Source: JAYQKL01 sp049890195 (lineage in GTDB: Bacteria > Pseudomonadota > Alphaproteobacteria > RS24). From it: a stretch of DNA of 64,000 nt. Below the pieces are notes generated by a model. That model searched no databases, was not told the DNA's origin, and worked only from the letters and a program-made list of their open reading frames with translations. The stretch covers positions 1 through 64,000 of the forward strand of contig JBMHBY010000006.1 of assembly GCA_049890195.1 (NCBI GenBank), given 5' to 3'. Within the stretch, counting starts at the first letter, position 1. Each line of letters begins with the position of its first letter. Positions 32,994 to 41,354 of this stretch are shown here, one piece after another. The position numbers were made by a program, and so were the translations under genes.

Positions 32994-33881
32994 TCAGTTA
33001 TCGCGCAAAATCACAAATTTTGCCGCTTCACGCAATGGCTGGGCCGCATCACCGAAACCGGAAAGGTGGGCAATCGCCTGCTCCACAAGAACTTCAGCTT
33101 GGGCGTTGGCGCGCTCCTCCCCAAGCAGGGAAACAAATGTGACCTTTCCACTTGCGGCGTCTTTTCCGGCGGTTTTGCCCAATTCCTTGCTGGTTTTGCG
33201 GATGTCCAGCAAATCATCGGCAATCTGAAAGGCCAGCCCGATATCATTGGCGTAGGACACCAGAGCCTGGCGCTGCTCCGTGGTTGCACCACCCAGAACA
33301 GCCCCCGCCTCCACCGAGAACCTGATCAATGCCCCGGTCTTCATCTGCTGGAGGTGGGTCAGACCGCCGGCATCGAGTTCGAGTTCAGGACTGAGCATAT
33401 CAAACACCTGGCCGCCGACCATGCCCTGCGCCCCGGCCGCTTTCGCCAGCCCCGCAATCAAATCCAAACGGACAGCTTTGCGGGGGTGGGTTTGCTCATC
33501 GACCAGAATTTCAAAAGCCAGCGTCAACAAGGCATCACCGGCCAGAACCGCAATCGCCTCATCATAGGCACGATGCAGGGACGGTTTGCCGCGCCGCATG
33601 TCATCATCATCCATGCACGGCAGATCATCATGGATCAGGGAATAAGTGTGCACACATTCTATGGCCGCGGCGGTGCGTGCGGCGTGATGGGGGTCAACAT
33701 CAAACAGATTGGCGCTCGCACAGCACAAAAAGGCACGGAACCGTTTGCCACCGCCGAGGATCGAGTAACGCATCGCCTCTACGATTTTGCCCTCCACACT
33801 GCCGGGCACCGCCAACAAGTCGTGCAGCAGCTTATCGACGCGTGCGGCAGCCTCTGCGGCCTGCTCATTTATGTGATGCAT
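32994..33881 (-). CDS. ispA: Farnesyl diphosphate synthase (short-chain prenyltransferase)
   Basis: IspA builds farnesyl diphosphate from IPP and DMAPP. The 295-residue protein shows GGGKRFRAFLCC, the first Asp-rich motif DDLPCMDDDD, TGALIRF, and the second motif DDLLD within IADDLLDIRK. It shares one base with the end of xseB and precedes dxs by 33 bases, the usual alphaproteobacterial order. Confidence 0.96.
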   Translation of the reverse strand: MHHINEQAAEAAARVDKLLHDLLAVPGSVEGKIVEAMRYSILGGGKRFRAFLCCASANLFDVDPHHAARTAAAIECVHTYSLIHDDLPCMDDDDMRRGKPSLHRAYDEAIAVLAGDALLTLAFEILVDEQTHPRKAVRLDLIAGLAKAAGAQGMVGGQVFDMLSPELELDAGGLTHLQQMKTGALIRFSVEAGAVLGGATTEQRQALVSYANDIGLAFQIADDLLDIRKTSKELGKTAGKDAASGKVTFVSLLGEERANAQAEVLVEQAIAHLSGFGDAAQPLREAAKFVILRDN

Positions 33882-34132
33882 TATTCCTCAACATCCAAAG
33901 GCTCCGTCGCTTCCCCATTCTGGGTGATTTTTTCAATCTGGATCTGGGCATCCTTCAGCTTGTTTTCACAATGGGCGCGCAACTGGTTGCCGCGCTGATA
34001 AATCGCAATGGACTCCTCAAGCGCCACATCGCCGCTCTCCAGACGGTTGACAATCCCCTCAAGCTCGGCGACAGCCTTTTCAAAGCTCATCGACAAAATG
34101 TCATCAGCAATTATCAGGTCTTCTTTCATCAT
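33881..34132 (-). CDS. xseB: Exodeoxyribonuclease VII small subunit
   Basis: XseB is the small subunit of the single-strand exonuclease VII. The 83-residue protein has the family pattern SFEKAVAELEGIVNRLESGD followed by LEESIAIYQRGNQLRAHCE and a polar tail. I chose ATG 34132 because GGGAGA precedes it; the open frame extends further but overlaps the preceding gene without homology. The large subunit gene xseA is not in this window. Confidence 0.95.
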   Translation of the reverse strand: MMKEDLIIADDILSMSFEKAVAELEGIVNRLESGDVALEESIAIYQRGNQLRAHCENKLKDAQIQIEKITQNGEATEPLDVEE

Positions 34133-34148
34133 TGTCTCCCGTCTCTCA

Positions 34149-35207
34149 TCAGCAGGCACGATACCACAAAATACCCTGCGCGTCCCCATAGCGTTCCACC
34201 TGCCCGCGTTTGATCAGGCAATTGAGATGCGACAAGGTTTCACTGAGCGCCATGCCATGATTGCTTTCATTGATTTTGCGCTTGAACAGGTTGCTAAACA
34301 GTTCCGGATCATTGGCGTTGCGCGGGACATCAAGCAGTTTGAGTATTCTGGTCAACGCTTTTTCGTGGTTCTCAATCAAATTGGCCAGCCGGGCATGCAG
34401 GCCGTAAAAAGGTGTGTTGTGCGCCGGCAGCACCAATACCGTATCCGGTACACGGGTGGGGATATGGGCACAGCTCTCCAACCAGTCAGAAAGGTTGTCA
34501 GAGTCCGGCTCCGTCGGGAAGGTGCCGATATGGGAGGAGATTTTCGGCAAAACCTGATCACCGGTGATGAACACGTCGAGCGCCGCACAATAGAGCGAAG
34601 CATGTTCCGGCGAATGACCGTTGCCGACGACGACTTCCCAATCGCGCCCGCCGATTTGCAGGACATCGCGGTCCTCGATCCGCTTGTAGCTTTGCGGCAT
34701 CCGGTAAATGGCTTTGCCGAAACCGCCAAACATTTTCTGGTAGTTTTCTATGAAACTCTCCGGCATGGCGTGTTGACGGAAAAAGGACAGCCCCTCCGGC
34801 GGCGCCGGTTTGCCGGTATCCGCCGCCAGCAGCCGACAGGTCAGATATTCCAGCCGTGTCATCACCAGTTCACAGTCAAACCGTTCCACCAGCCAGCCGG
34901 CCATGCCGACATGATCGGGATGCATGTGGGTGCAAACAACCTGCTTGATCGGCTTGTCCTGACAGTATTTTTCTATCAGGGTTTCCCAGACGGTGCACAT
35001 TTCCTTTGTATGAATGGAGGTGTCGACCAGAACCCAGCCATCCCCGTCATCCAGCAGCCAGAGATTGATGTGGTCCAGTTCAAAAAAAAGCGGCATCTGA
35101 ATCCAGAAAACCCCCTCTGCAACCTGCATGATATGCCCTTTTTCGGGCGTTTCCTCAAACGGGAAGCTCAGCTTATCATGGACAGGCTTCGGTTCAGGTT
35201 GGGACAT
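34149..35207 (-). CDS. Metallo-beta-lactamase-fold hydrolase
   Basis: The 352-residue protein has the zinc motif HMHPDH in CTHMHPDHVGMAG (about residues 92-97), a later GHSPEH and TGDQVLP, and a C-terminal helical domain of about 90 residues resembling a winged helix. These are the features of MBL-fold hydrolases that act on thioesters or lactone-like substrates. The substrate cannot be told. It lies 16 bases upstream of xseB on the same strand, divergent from the threonylcarbamoyl-AMP synthase gene. Confidence 0.88.
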   Translation of the reverse strand: MSQPEPKPVHDKLSFPFEETPEKGHIMQVAEGVFWIQMPLFFELDHINLWLLDDGDGWVLVDTSIHTKEMCTVWETLIEKYCQDKPIKQVVCTHMHPDHVGMAGWLVERFDCELVMTRLEYLTCRLLAADTGKPAPPEGLSFFRQHAMPESFIENYQKMFGGFGKAIYRMPQSYKRIEDRDVLQIGGRDWEVVVGNGHSPEHASLYCAALDVFITGDQVLPKISSHIGTFPTEPDSDNLSDWLESCAHIPTRVPDTVLVLPAHNTPFYGLHARLANLIENHEKALTRILKLLDVPRNANDPELFSNLFKRKINESNHGMALSETLSHLNCLIKRGQVERYGDAQGILWYRAC

Positions 35208-35351
35208 AGGCGCGTCACTTTCACAAGAATGAGAGCCATATTTTACATGCCCCCGTCATGGTTTTCACGCATTATAGACTAGCCTCCGAGGTTGGCTCAA
35301 GCTATGAAAGGGCCGGAGGGGTGTTATGCACCCATATGGACAGGTTTTTTG

Positions 35352-36311
35352 ATGATTTACGAACCGACACCAGACAATCTGGAAAGTTTTGCGGAGAACC
35401 TGCGCCGAGGCGGCTGTGTCGCCTTTCCGACCGAGACCGTGTATGGACTGGGTGCGAATGCACTGGACGGCGAAGCCGTGGCGCGGATTTTTGACGCCAA
35501 AGGCCGGCCAAGCTTCAACCCTTTGATTGTGCATGTGACCTGCCTCGCGGAGGCGCAGCAATATGGGGTCTTTTCAAACACGGCCCTGACTCTGGCACAA
35601 GCATTCTGGCCCGGCCCGCTGACGCTGGTGGTGCCCAGAACCTCCGATTGCCCTGTCAGCGAGTTGGTCAGCGCCGGTTTGCCGACAATTGCCCTGCGTG
35701 TGCCGGCACATGATATCGCCCATCAGTTGATGCGCACCGCAGGCTGCCCCCTCGCAGCACCAAGCGCCAACAAGTCAGGGCATCTCAGCCCGACACGCCC
35801 CGAACATGTCAACCAATCCCTACCGGACATACCGGTATTAAACGGCCAACAGCTTACTGTCGGCCTTGAATCGACCATCATAGGCTGTTTGGATGACACC
35901 CCGACCCTGCTGCGGTTGGGCGGACTTGCCCGTGAGGAGATTGAGGCGGTCGTCGCCACCCCCCTTAACGAGATTGCCGAAACCGGCGATTCAACAGCCA
36001 AACTGGCCCCCGGACGCCTGCTCCGGCATTACGCACCGCAGGCCCGTCTCAGGCTGAACGCCGACACAACTGAGGCCGGCGAAGCGCTCCTGGCCTTTGG
36101 CCCACCCATTCCGTCACATGATGGTCCCATGATCAACCTCAGCCCCGTGCAAGACGTGACCGAAGCGGCGGCCAATTTGTTTTCCGCCCTGCATGAACTG
36201 GACCGCAAAGCGGAAAAAATCGCCGTCATGCCGGTCCCGTCACATGGGCTCGGGGCCGCCATCAATGACCGGCTGGAACGGGCTGCGAGAGGTCACGAGG
36301 GCCGGAGCTGA
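35352..36311 (+). CDS. tsaC: Threonylcarbamoyl-AMP synthase (Sua5/YrdC/YwlC)
   Basis: The enzyme makes threonylcarbamoyl-AMP for the t6A37 modification of tRNAs that read ANN codons. The N-terminal YrdC domain shows GGCVAFPTETVYGLGANA, KGRPSFNPLIVHV, FWPGPLTLVV and APSANKSGHLSPT. A C-terminal Sua5 domain follows (about 210-319), so this is the long two-domain form. The 319-residue protein starts at ATG 35352 with AGG 7 bases upstream; earlier ATGs exist in frame but lack homology. It converges on the SRAP gene, with an 11-base gap. Confidence 0.93.
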   Translation: MIYEPTPDNLESFAENLRRGGCVAFPTETVYGLGANALDGEAVARIFDAKGRPSFNPLIVHVTCLAEAQQYGVFSNTALTLAQAFWPGPLTLVVPRTSDCPVSELVSAGLPTIALRVPAHDIAHQLMRTAGCPLAAPSANKSGHLSPTRPEHVNQSLPDIPVLNGQQLTVGLESTIIGCLDDTPTLLRLGGLAREEIEAVVATPLNEIAETGDSTAKLAPGRLLRHYAPQARLRLNADTTEAGEALLAFGPPIPSHDGPMINLSPVQDVTEAAANLFSALHELDRKAEKIAVMPVPSHGLGAAINDRLERAARGHEGRS

Positions 36312-36322
36312 GGCTCAAAAGG

Positions 36323-37033
36323 CTAAAACAAGTCCAGTTGCGGCTTTTCGGCGTGCGGGGCCGGCGCCGTTTCCTGCCATAATGCCGGCGTGTCATTCGA
36401 CACCTTGTTGACATCCTTTGAAATCGAATAAGCCCGAAAATCCGGTTCCGGGGCCGGACGCAGCAGCGAAACCAGCCTGTCATGTTGCCGGTCACCGGCC
36501 TGCAGCCAATCCTCCCAGCAGGAAGCGTCCAACATGACCGGCATGCGGTGGTGAACCGCTGACAGGGTTTCATTGGCTTCAGTGGTGATGACGGCACAGC
36601 TTTCAATTTCACTGCCGTCCGCCCCTTCCCAGAACTCCCACAGACCGGCCATCATGAACGGAGCCTCATCACTGCGTCTGACACAGAAGGGCTGTTTGCT
36701 TTTCGGGTTCCATTCATAGAATGCATCAGCTGGTATCAAGCAACGTCTTGAGGCAAAGGCCTGCTTGAAAAACGGCTTTTCAGCAACCGTTTCACCGCGG
36801 GCATTGTGTTGCGGCCTTTGCTGGCTTTCTGCAACTTTTTCAGCTTTCATCCAGCCCGGCACCAGCCCCCACCGGACAGTTGCCAGTTCGCGGCTGCCGG
36901 AGGGTTGGCGGACAATCTGCACAGGTTGGGTCGGGGCGATGTTGTAGCGTGCCGGAAAATTCGGCTGATTGGAGAAATTCAGAAGTTTCCTCAGGCTTTC
37001 CGGTGGGGTTGTGAGGGCATATCTGCCGCACAT
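36323..37033 (-). CDS. yedK: SOS response-associated SRAP protein (YedK/HMCES-like)
   Basis: SRAP proteins form a thiazolidine crosslink with abasic sites in single-stranded DNA through Cys2. The 236 residues begin MCGRYA, with Cys2 exposed after Met removal. The active-site Asn (HNARGET), Glu in FYEW and His in HHRMPV are all present. Homologues are often SOS-induced; no clear LexA box is visible here. It starts 2 bases after the DUF192 gene. Confidence 0.94.
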   Translation of the reverse strand: MCGRYALTTPPESLRKLLNFSNQPNFPARYNIAPTQPVQIVRQPSGSRELATVRWGLVPGWMKAEKVAESQQRPQHNARGETVAEKPFFKQAFASRRCLIPADAFYEWNPKSKQPFCVRRSDEAPFMMAGLWEFWEGADGSEIESCAVITTEANETLSAVHHRMPVMLDASCWEDWLQAGDRQHDRLVSLLRPAPEPDFRAYSISKDVNKVSNDTPALWQETAPAPHAEKPQLDLF

Positions 37034-37035
37034 GA

Positions 37036-37530
37036 CTATTCGCCCCCCCTGATCCGGACAAAATGACCCGATGTGATACCCAATTGTCGCGACAGGCCGG
37101 CATTGATCTCCAGCACATAACGCACCGGACCGCGGGACAGGCTGGCTGTATCGGATTGTGTGTCATAGCGCTCGACAATGCTCTCAATTTCACCGTTTTT
37201 GCGGATGAAAATCATATCCAGCGGTATCAGTGTGTTGCGCATCCAGAATCTGGCGCGACGGTCTTGCGGATAGACGAACAGCATACCGGCATCGCCGGCA
37301 AGTTTTTGGCGGTGCATCAACCCTTGCCGCATGGTTTCAGGGGTGGCGGCAACCTCAACGGCAAAAACCGCTGAGGGTTGCGGATCATCAAGGTTTTTAT
37401 AAATCATGGCCCGGGCGATGGGCAGTCCACCCGACTCTGTCCCTGCCCCCGTCCCTGCAGATGCCGCAGGGGCGACAACCGAAAGGGTGAACAGAGCCAA
37501 TGTCAAACGAAGCCAGAGGGCCATGGGCAT
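37036..37530 (-). CDS. DUF192-family secreted protein
   Basis: The 164-residue protein has a signal peptide (MALWLRLTLALFTLSVVAPAASA) and the DUF192 domain: VEVAATPETMRQGLMHR, MLFVYPQDRRARFWMRNT and PLDMIFIRKNGEI. The function of the family is not known. The ATG at 37530 shares one base with the stop of the dihydroorotase gene (TAATG), so the two are coupled. It is 2 bases upstream of the SRAP gene. Confidence 0.9.
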   Translation of the reverse strand: MPMALWLRLTLALFTLSVVAPAASAGTGAGTESGGLPIARAMIYKNLDDPQPSAVFAVEVAATPETMRQGLMHRQKLAGDAGMLFVYPQDRRARFWMRNTLIPLDMIFIRKNGEIESIVERYDTQSDTASLSRGPVRYVLEINAGLSRQLGITSGHFVRIRGGE

Positions 37531-38846
37531 TACAGGTTGAATGTTATCGGCGCACCGACGGACGGGCTGACAAGTTCGTTCTCCCACATCACACGATGGC
37601 CTCGGACCATTGTGCCGACCGGCCAGCCGGTGATGCTCATGCCGGTGAAGGGCGACCACCCGCAGCGGCTGGCAACCCAGTCTTCGGTGATGGTTTCGGT
37701 CCGCTTCAAATCAACAAAGGTCAAATCCGCATCATTGCCGACCTTGACCTCGCCTTTGCCGGCAAAATTGAACAGTTTGTGGGCATTAAGGCTGGTCAAA
37801 GCAACCAGTTTCTCAAGGCTCAGCCGGCCCTCCGCCATGTGATTGAGCATCAACGGCAGCAAGGTCTGGACGCCGGGCATGCCGGCCGGGGAATTCGGGT
37901 AGGCGTTGGCCTTTTCCTCACGGGTGTGCGGGGCGTGGTCTGAGCCGACCACATCAACCACCCCCTGTTCCAGCGCCCTCCACAAGGCAGCCCGGTGCCG
38001 AGCCTCCCGGATCGGAGGATTCATCTGGGCGAATGTGCCGATCCTTTCGTAACAGTCCGGCGATTCCAAAGTCAGATGCTGGGGCGTCACCTCGACGGTC
38101 ACCAAATCGCGGTTGGCGGCCAGCATCTGCATTTCCTCCTCCGTGGTGACATGCAGCACATGGATTTTTTTGCCGGTCTCCCGCGCCATTTTCAGCAGCC
38201 TGCGGGTCGAACTAATGGCAGCCTCGGCATCACGCCAAACCGGATGGGTCAGGACATTGCCGGTTTCCGCCAGCGGACGGCGTTCGCGCAAACGGAACTC
38301 GTCTTCGCTGTGAAACGCGGCCCGCCGCTTGATGTTTTGCAGGATTTTGGACACGCCCTCATCATCAGCCACCAACAGATTGCCTGTCGAAGACCCCATG
38401 AACACCTTGACACCGCACACCCCCGGCTGGCGTTCCAGTTCCGGCAGCAATTCGGCGTTTTCCGCGGTCCCGCCGGCATAAAAGGCAAAATCACAGTGCA
38501 TCCGGTCTGTCCCCCGCCGCACCTTGTCGGCAATCGCCTCAACGGTTGTGGTCGGGGGTTTGGTGTTCGGCATTTCAAAAACGGCTGTGACCCCGCCCAT
38601 GACGGCTGCGAGAGAGCCGCTTTCCAGGTCCTCTTTGTGCTCATTGCCCGGCTCGCGGAAATGAACTTGCGTATCAATCACACCGGGCAGAACCGTCAGT
38701 CCCGCTGCGTCAATGACGGTCCCGGCCGCTTCAGCGCCAAGGTCGCCGATGGCGGCAAATCTTCCGTCTGTGATGGCAATGTCGGTCTGCGACTGCCCGT
38801 CAACCGTCGCCAGTGTCCCGCCCTTGATGATGATGTCATAGCTCAT
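37530..38846 (-). CDS. pyrC: Dihydroorotase-family amidohydrolase
   Basis: The 438 residues match the class I dihydroorotase/allantoinase-like amidohydrolases, which cyclise carbamoyl-aspartate for pyrimidine synthesis. It has the carbamylated-lysine candidate in GVKVFMGSS, His ligands in FHSEDE and VLHVTTEE, and the Asp of GSDHAPHT. In the usual D-x-H-x-H metal motif the first His is Gln (DTQVHFREPG). I am not sure whether it still acts as the dihydroorotase. No pyrB is next to it. AGGAAG precedes ATG 38846, and its start overlaps the end of the glycosyltransferase gene by 11 bases. Confidence 0.85.
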   Translation of the reverse strand: MSYDIIIKGGTLATVDGQSQTDIAITDGRFAAIGDLGAEAAGTVIDAAGLTVLPGVIDTQVHFREPGNEHKEDLESGSLAAVMGGVTAVFEMPNTKPPTTTVEAIADKVRRGTDRMHCDFAFYAGGTAENAELLPELERQPGVCGVKVFMGSSTGNLLVADDEGVSKILQNIKRRAAFHSEDEFRLRERRPLAETGNVLTHPVWRDAEAAISSTRRLLKMARETGKKIHVLHVTTEEEMQMLAANRDLVTVEVTPQHLTLESPDCYERIGTFAQMNPPIREARHRAALWRALEQGVVDVVGSDHAPHTREEKANAYPNSPAGMPGVQTLLPLMLNHMAEGRLSLEKLVALTSLNAHKLFNFAGKGEVKVGNDADLTFVDLKRTETITEDWVASRCGWSPFTGMSITGWPVGTMVRGHRVMWENELVSPSVGAPITFNL

Positions 38847-39804
38847 TTTTTTCTTCCTGTTGGTGCAGCAGCCTGACGGCTGCCTCATAAACCTGCCGGA
38901 CAGACAAATCCGACATCATGGTCTCCTGCATATCATAACTGAAAGCCGGGTCGTTGACGATATCCTCATAGGCCCGCGCCCGTACGACCGCAGTATGCTC
39001 GCCCCAAGGTGCATAAAGGTCGTCGCGTGTCGGGCCGAACAGCGCCAGTGTCGGAATGCCGACAGCTGCGGCCAAATGCGTCAACCCGCTGTCATTGCCG
39101 ATATAAAGCGCCGCTTTTTCCATGCTGGCCGCAGCGGTGATCAAATCGCAGCCCGCCAGATTGGTCACCTGACCCGGCGGCAGGGCATCAAGGATTGGCG
39201 CCAGTTCCTTTTGTTCATTCGGTCCGCCCTGCAAAACGATGTGTGCATTCGGCAGGACCCCGTCCGGGCGCGCCAGTTCCCAGAGCAGTTCGGCAAAACT
39301 CTCAGCCATCCAGGATTTCGGCGGCCAGTTGGAGGTCGACCCGATGGTCAGAATCGGCCGGTCGGACGGCAACGCATCTGCTGTTTTTTGCCGTGTGACC
39401 GCATCTATCCAGACCCGCGGCGCCGGGGGCGGCGTCACCCCCATCACCCCGCCTATATGTTCAACCCTCGGCAATGTGTGATTGGCCCGCAAGACATGGC
39501 GGTGGCGCGCCCAAAGCAGATAAGCCGTTGCGGACCCGCGCAAATCAACCACCCGATGCCAGCGCCGCCCCAACACTTTGGCACTCAAACCCAGCCAATG
39601 CCCGGCGAAGCGCTGCTTGCGCATGATATGAATTTCCTTGACGCCCGGCGCATGCAGAAACAGGTCATGCGCCAACGGCCCACAAGCGACCGTGATTTGG
39701 GCATCCGGCTCAATTTCAGCAATGTGCCCCAGCAGACCGGTTGACAAGATGGCGTCACCGATGCGGTTGGAGGTGATGAAGAGTATTTGACGCATAAGAG
39801 GCAT
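38836..39804 (-). CDS. Family 9 glycosyltransferase (heptosyltransferase-like)
   Basis: The 322-residue protein has the ADP-heptose transferase fold: LFITSNRIGDAILSTG at the start, VVDLRGSATAYLLW, GSTSNWPPKSWMAESFAEL, IGNDSGLTHLAAAVGIPTLALFGPT near 230-260. It belongs to the WaaC/WaaF-like family that adds heptose to the lipopolysaccharide core. The exact sugar is not clear. It heads the minus-strand unit with pyrC, DUF192 and the SRAP gene. Confidence 0.88.
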   Translation of the reverse strand: MPLMRQILFITSNRIGDAILSTGLLGHIAEIEPDAQITVACGPLAHDLFLHAPGVKEIHIMRKQRFAGHWLGLSAKVLGRRWHRVVDLRGSATAYLLWARHRHVLRANHTLPRVEHIGGVMGVTPPPAPRVWIDAVTRQKTADALPSDRPILTIGSTSNWPPKSWMAESFAELLWELARPDGVLPNAHIVLQGGPNEQKELAPILDALPPGQVTNLAGCDLITAAASMEKAALYIGNDSGLTHLAAAVGIPTLALFGPTRDDLYAPWGEHTAVVRARAYEDIVNDPAFSYDMQETMMSDLSVRQVYEAAVRLLHQQEEKNEL

Positions 39805-39907
39805 TCAATTCGTTAGCAAACGATAGTATAGTCTTAGCACAAACATTTCTGAGTCTCTATTGCGCGGACACCAAGCATCTGTGCATAAAGGAAGGCCCTT
39901 TATCATC

Positions 39908-40702
39908 ATGACCATTTATGCCGCAAAGCTGACTGACCGCGCGCTTCTGCGTGTTTCTGGCCCGGATAAGGAGAGCTTTCTGGATGGTCTGACCAGCAAT
40001 TCCGTCGCCCCCCTCAGCAAGGGCGGGGCCGTATTCACCTGCCTGTTGACCCCGCAGGGCAAAGTTCTCCATGATTTTTTAATGTATCCGTTTCAGGATG
40101 ATTTTCTGCTGGATGTCGCCGCCGCAGACGCCGACGACATCACCAAAAAGCTCGGGTTTTACAAATTGCGGGCGGAGGTCGAAATCACTGCCACGGATAT
40201 GACGGTCGCGGCTGTTTGGGGGGATGTTGACACCCTTGACGGAATACAAAATATGTTCCCAGACCCCCGCCATGCTGGCCTGGGTCTGCGCGCCGTCGGA
40301 GCAGTTCCTGATGCATTGACCACACAGTCCGTGGACGAAGATGCCTACACGCATCACCGTATTCTGACCGGCGTCCCGCAGGGTCCATTGGAAATCGACA
40401 GCACATCCGCCTTTCCGCTTGAGTACCGGTTGGATGAGTTGAACGGTATTGACTTCCAAAAAGGGTGTTTCATCGGGCAGGAGGTCACATCGCGGGCTTA
40501 CCGCAAGGGCAGCTTGCGCAAGGCCTTGTTTGTCATTTCCTTTGATGGAATGGCGGAACCCGGTGAAGCGGTGCGTGATGGCGACCGGACAGTCGGGGAA
40601 ATCAGGGCTGTCAGCCAAAATCTGGGACTGGCTTTGCTGCGCCTTGACAGTCTTGAGGCAGATTTGACAACACAACAGGCCCAACTGCGGCTGGAAACCT
40701 GA
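39908..40702 (+). CDS. ygfZ: Folate-binding protein YgfZ
   Basis: YgfZ is a folate-dependent helper in iron-sulfur cluster repair, structurally like the T-protein of glycine cleavage. The 264-residue product holds the YgfZ signature KGCFIGQEVTSR near residue 180, whose Cys is functionally important. It is N-terminally similar to GcvT. ATG 39908 is the best start but lacks a strong ribosome binding site nearby; an upstream ATG at 39860 exists. tag follows after 3 bases. Confidence 0.92.
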   Translation: MTIYAAKLTDRALLRVSGPDKESFLDGLTSNSVAPLSKGGAVFTCLLTPQGKVLHDFLMYPFQDDFLLDVAAADADDITKKLGFYKLRAEVEITATDMTVAAVWGDVDTLDGIQNMFPDPRHAGLGLRAVGAVPDALTTQSVDEDAYTHHRILTGVPQGPLEIDSTSAFPLEYRLDELNGIDFQKGCFIGQEVTSRAYRKGSLRKALFVISFDGMAEPGEAVRDGDRTVGEIRAVSQNLGLALLRLDSLEADLTTQQAQLRLET

Positions 40703-40705
40703 AAT

Positions 40706-41302
40706 ATGGCAAAAAGATTGGAGCGGTGCCCTTGGGCCCAGAAATATTCGGAATATGCCCCCTATCATGACACCGAGTGGGGCCGGCCGGAATTTGAGGA
40801 CCAGGCACTTTTTGAAAAACTCATTCTGGACGGTTTTCAGGCCGGACTGTCCTGGATCACCATATTGAAAAAACGCGACAGCTTCCGGCAAGCCTTTGAC
40901 GGTTTCGACCCGCAAAAAATCGCCCGCTACGGGGATGCCGATATTGACCGGTTGCTCCAGAACAAAGGCATCGTCCGCCATCGTGGAAAGATCGAAGCCA
41001 GCATCAAAAGCGCCCGCGCCTGGCTTAAAATCATGGAAAAGGATGACGGATTTTCGGCCTTTTGCTGGAAACATGTTGACGGAACACCGGTGGTCAACCA
41101 ATGGACAAGTCAAACAGAGGTGCCGGGGAAAACCGGGATGAGCATTGCGCTCTCGAAGGATTTGAAAAAGGCCGGCTTCAATTTTTGCGGCCCGGTCATT
41201 GTTTACGCTTTCGCCCAGGCCGTTGGCATGGTCAATGACCACCTTGTCACCTGCCCGCAACATGGTGAATGTCAAGAAAACACCTTTTCCCCTTTGATTT
41301 GA
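40706..41302 (+). CDS. tag: DNA-3-methyladenine glycosylase I
   Basis: Tag removes 3-methyladenine from DNA. The 198-residue protein has the zinc-snap Cys and His residues (ERCPWAQ at the start, HGEC with PQH at the C-terminus) and the HhH-like YHDTEWGRP and FEKLILDGFQAGLSWITIL segments. GFNFCGPVIVYAFAQAVGMV is also characteristic. It is coupled to ygfZ by a 3-base gap. Confidence 0.95.
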   Translation: MAKRLERCPWAQKYSEYAPYHDTEWGRPEFEDQALFEKLILDGFQAGLSWITILKKRDSFRQAFDGFDPQKIARYGDADIDRLLQNKGIVRHRGKIEASIKSARAWLKIMEKDDGFSAFCWKHVDGTPVVNQWTSQTEVPGKTGMSIALSKDLKKAGFNFCGPVIVYAFAQAVGMVNDHLVTCPQHGECQENTFSPLI

Positions 41303-41354
41303 CTGGAAAAAACTCAAACCCAGGATTATCATGCCCTAAATCGGGAGGAACATG

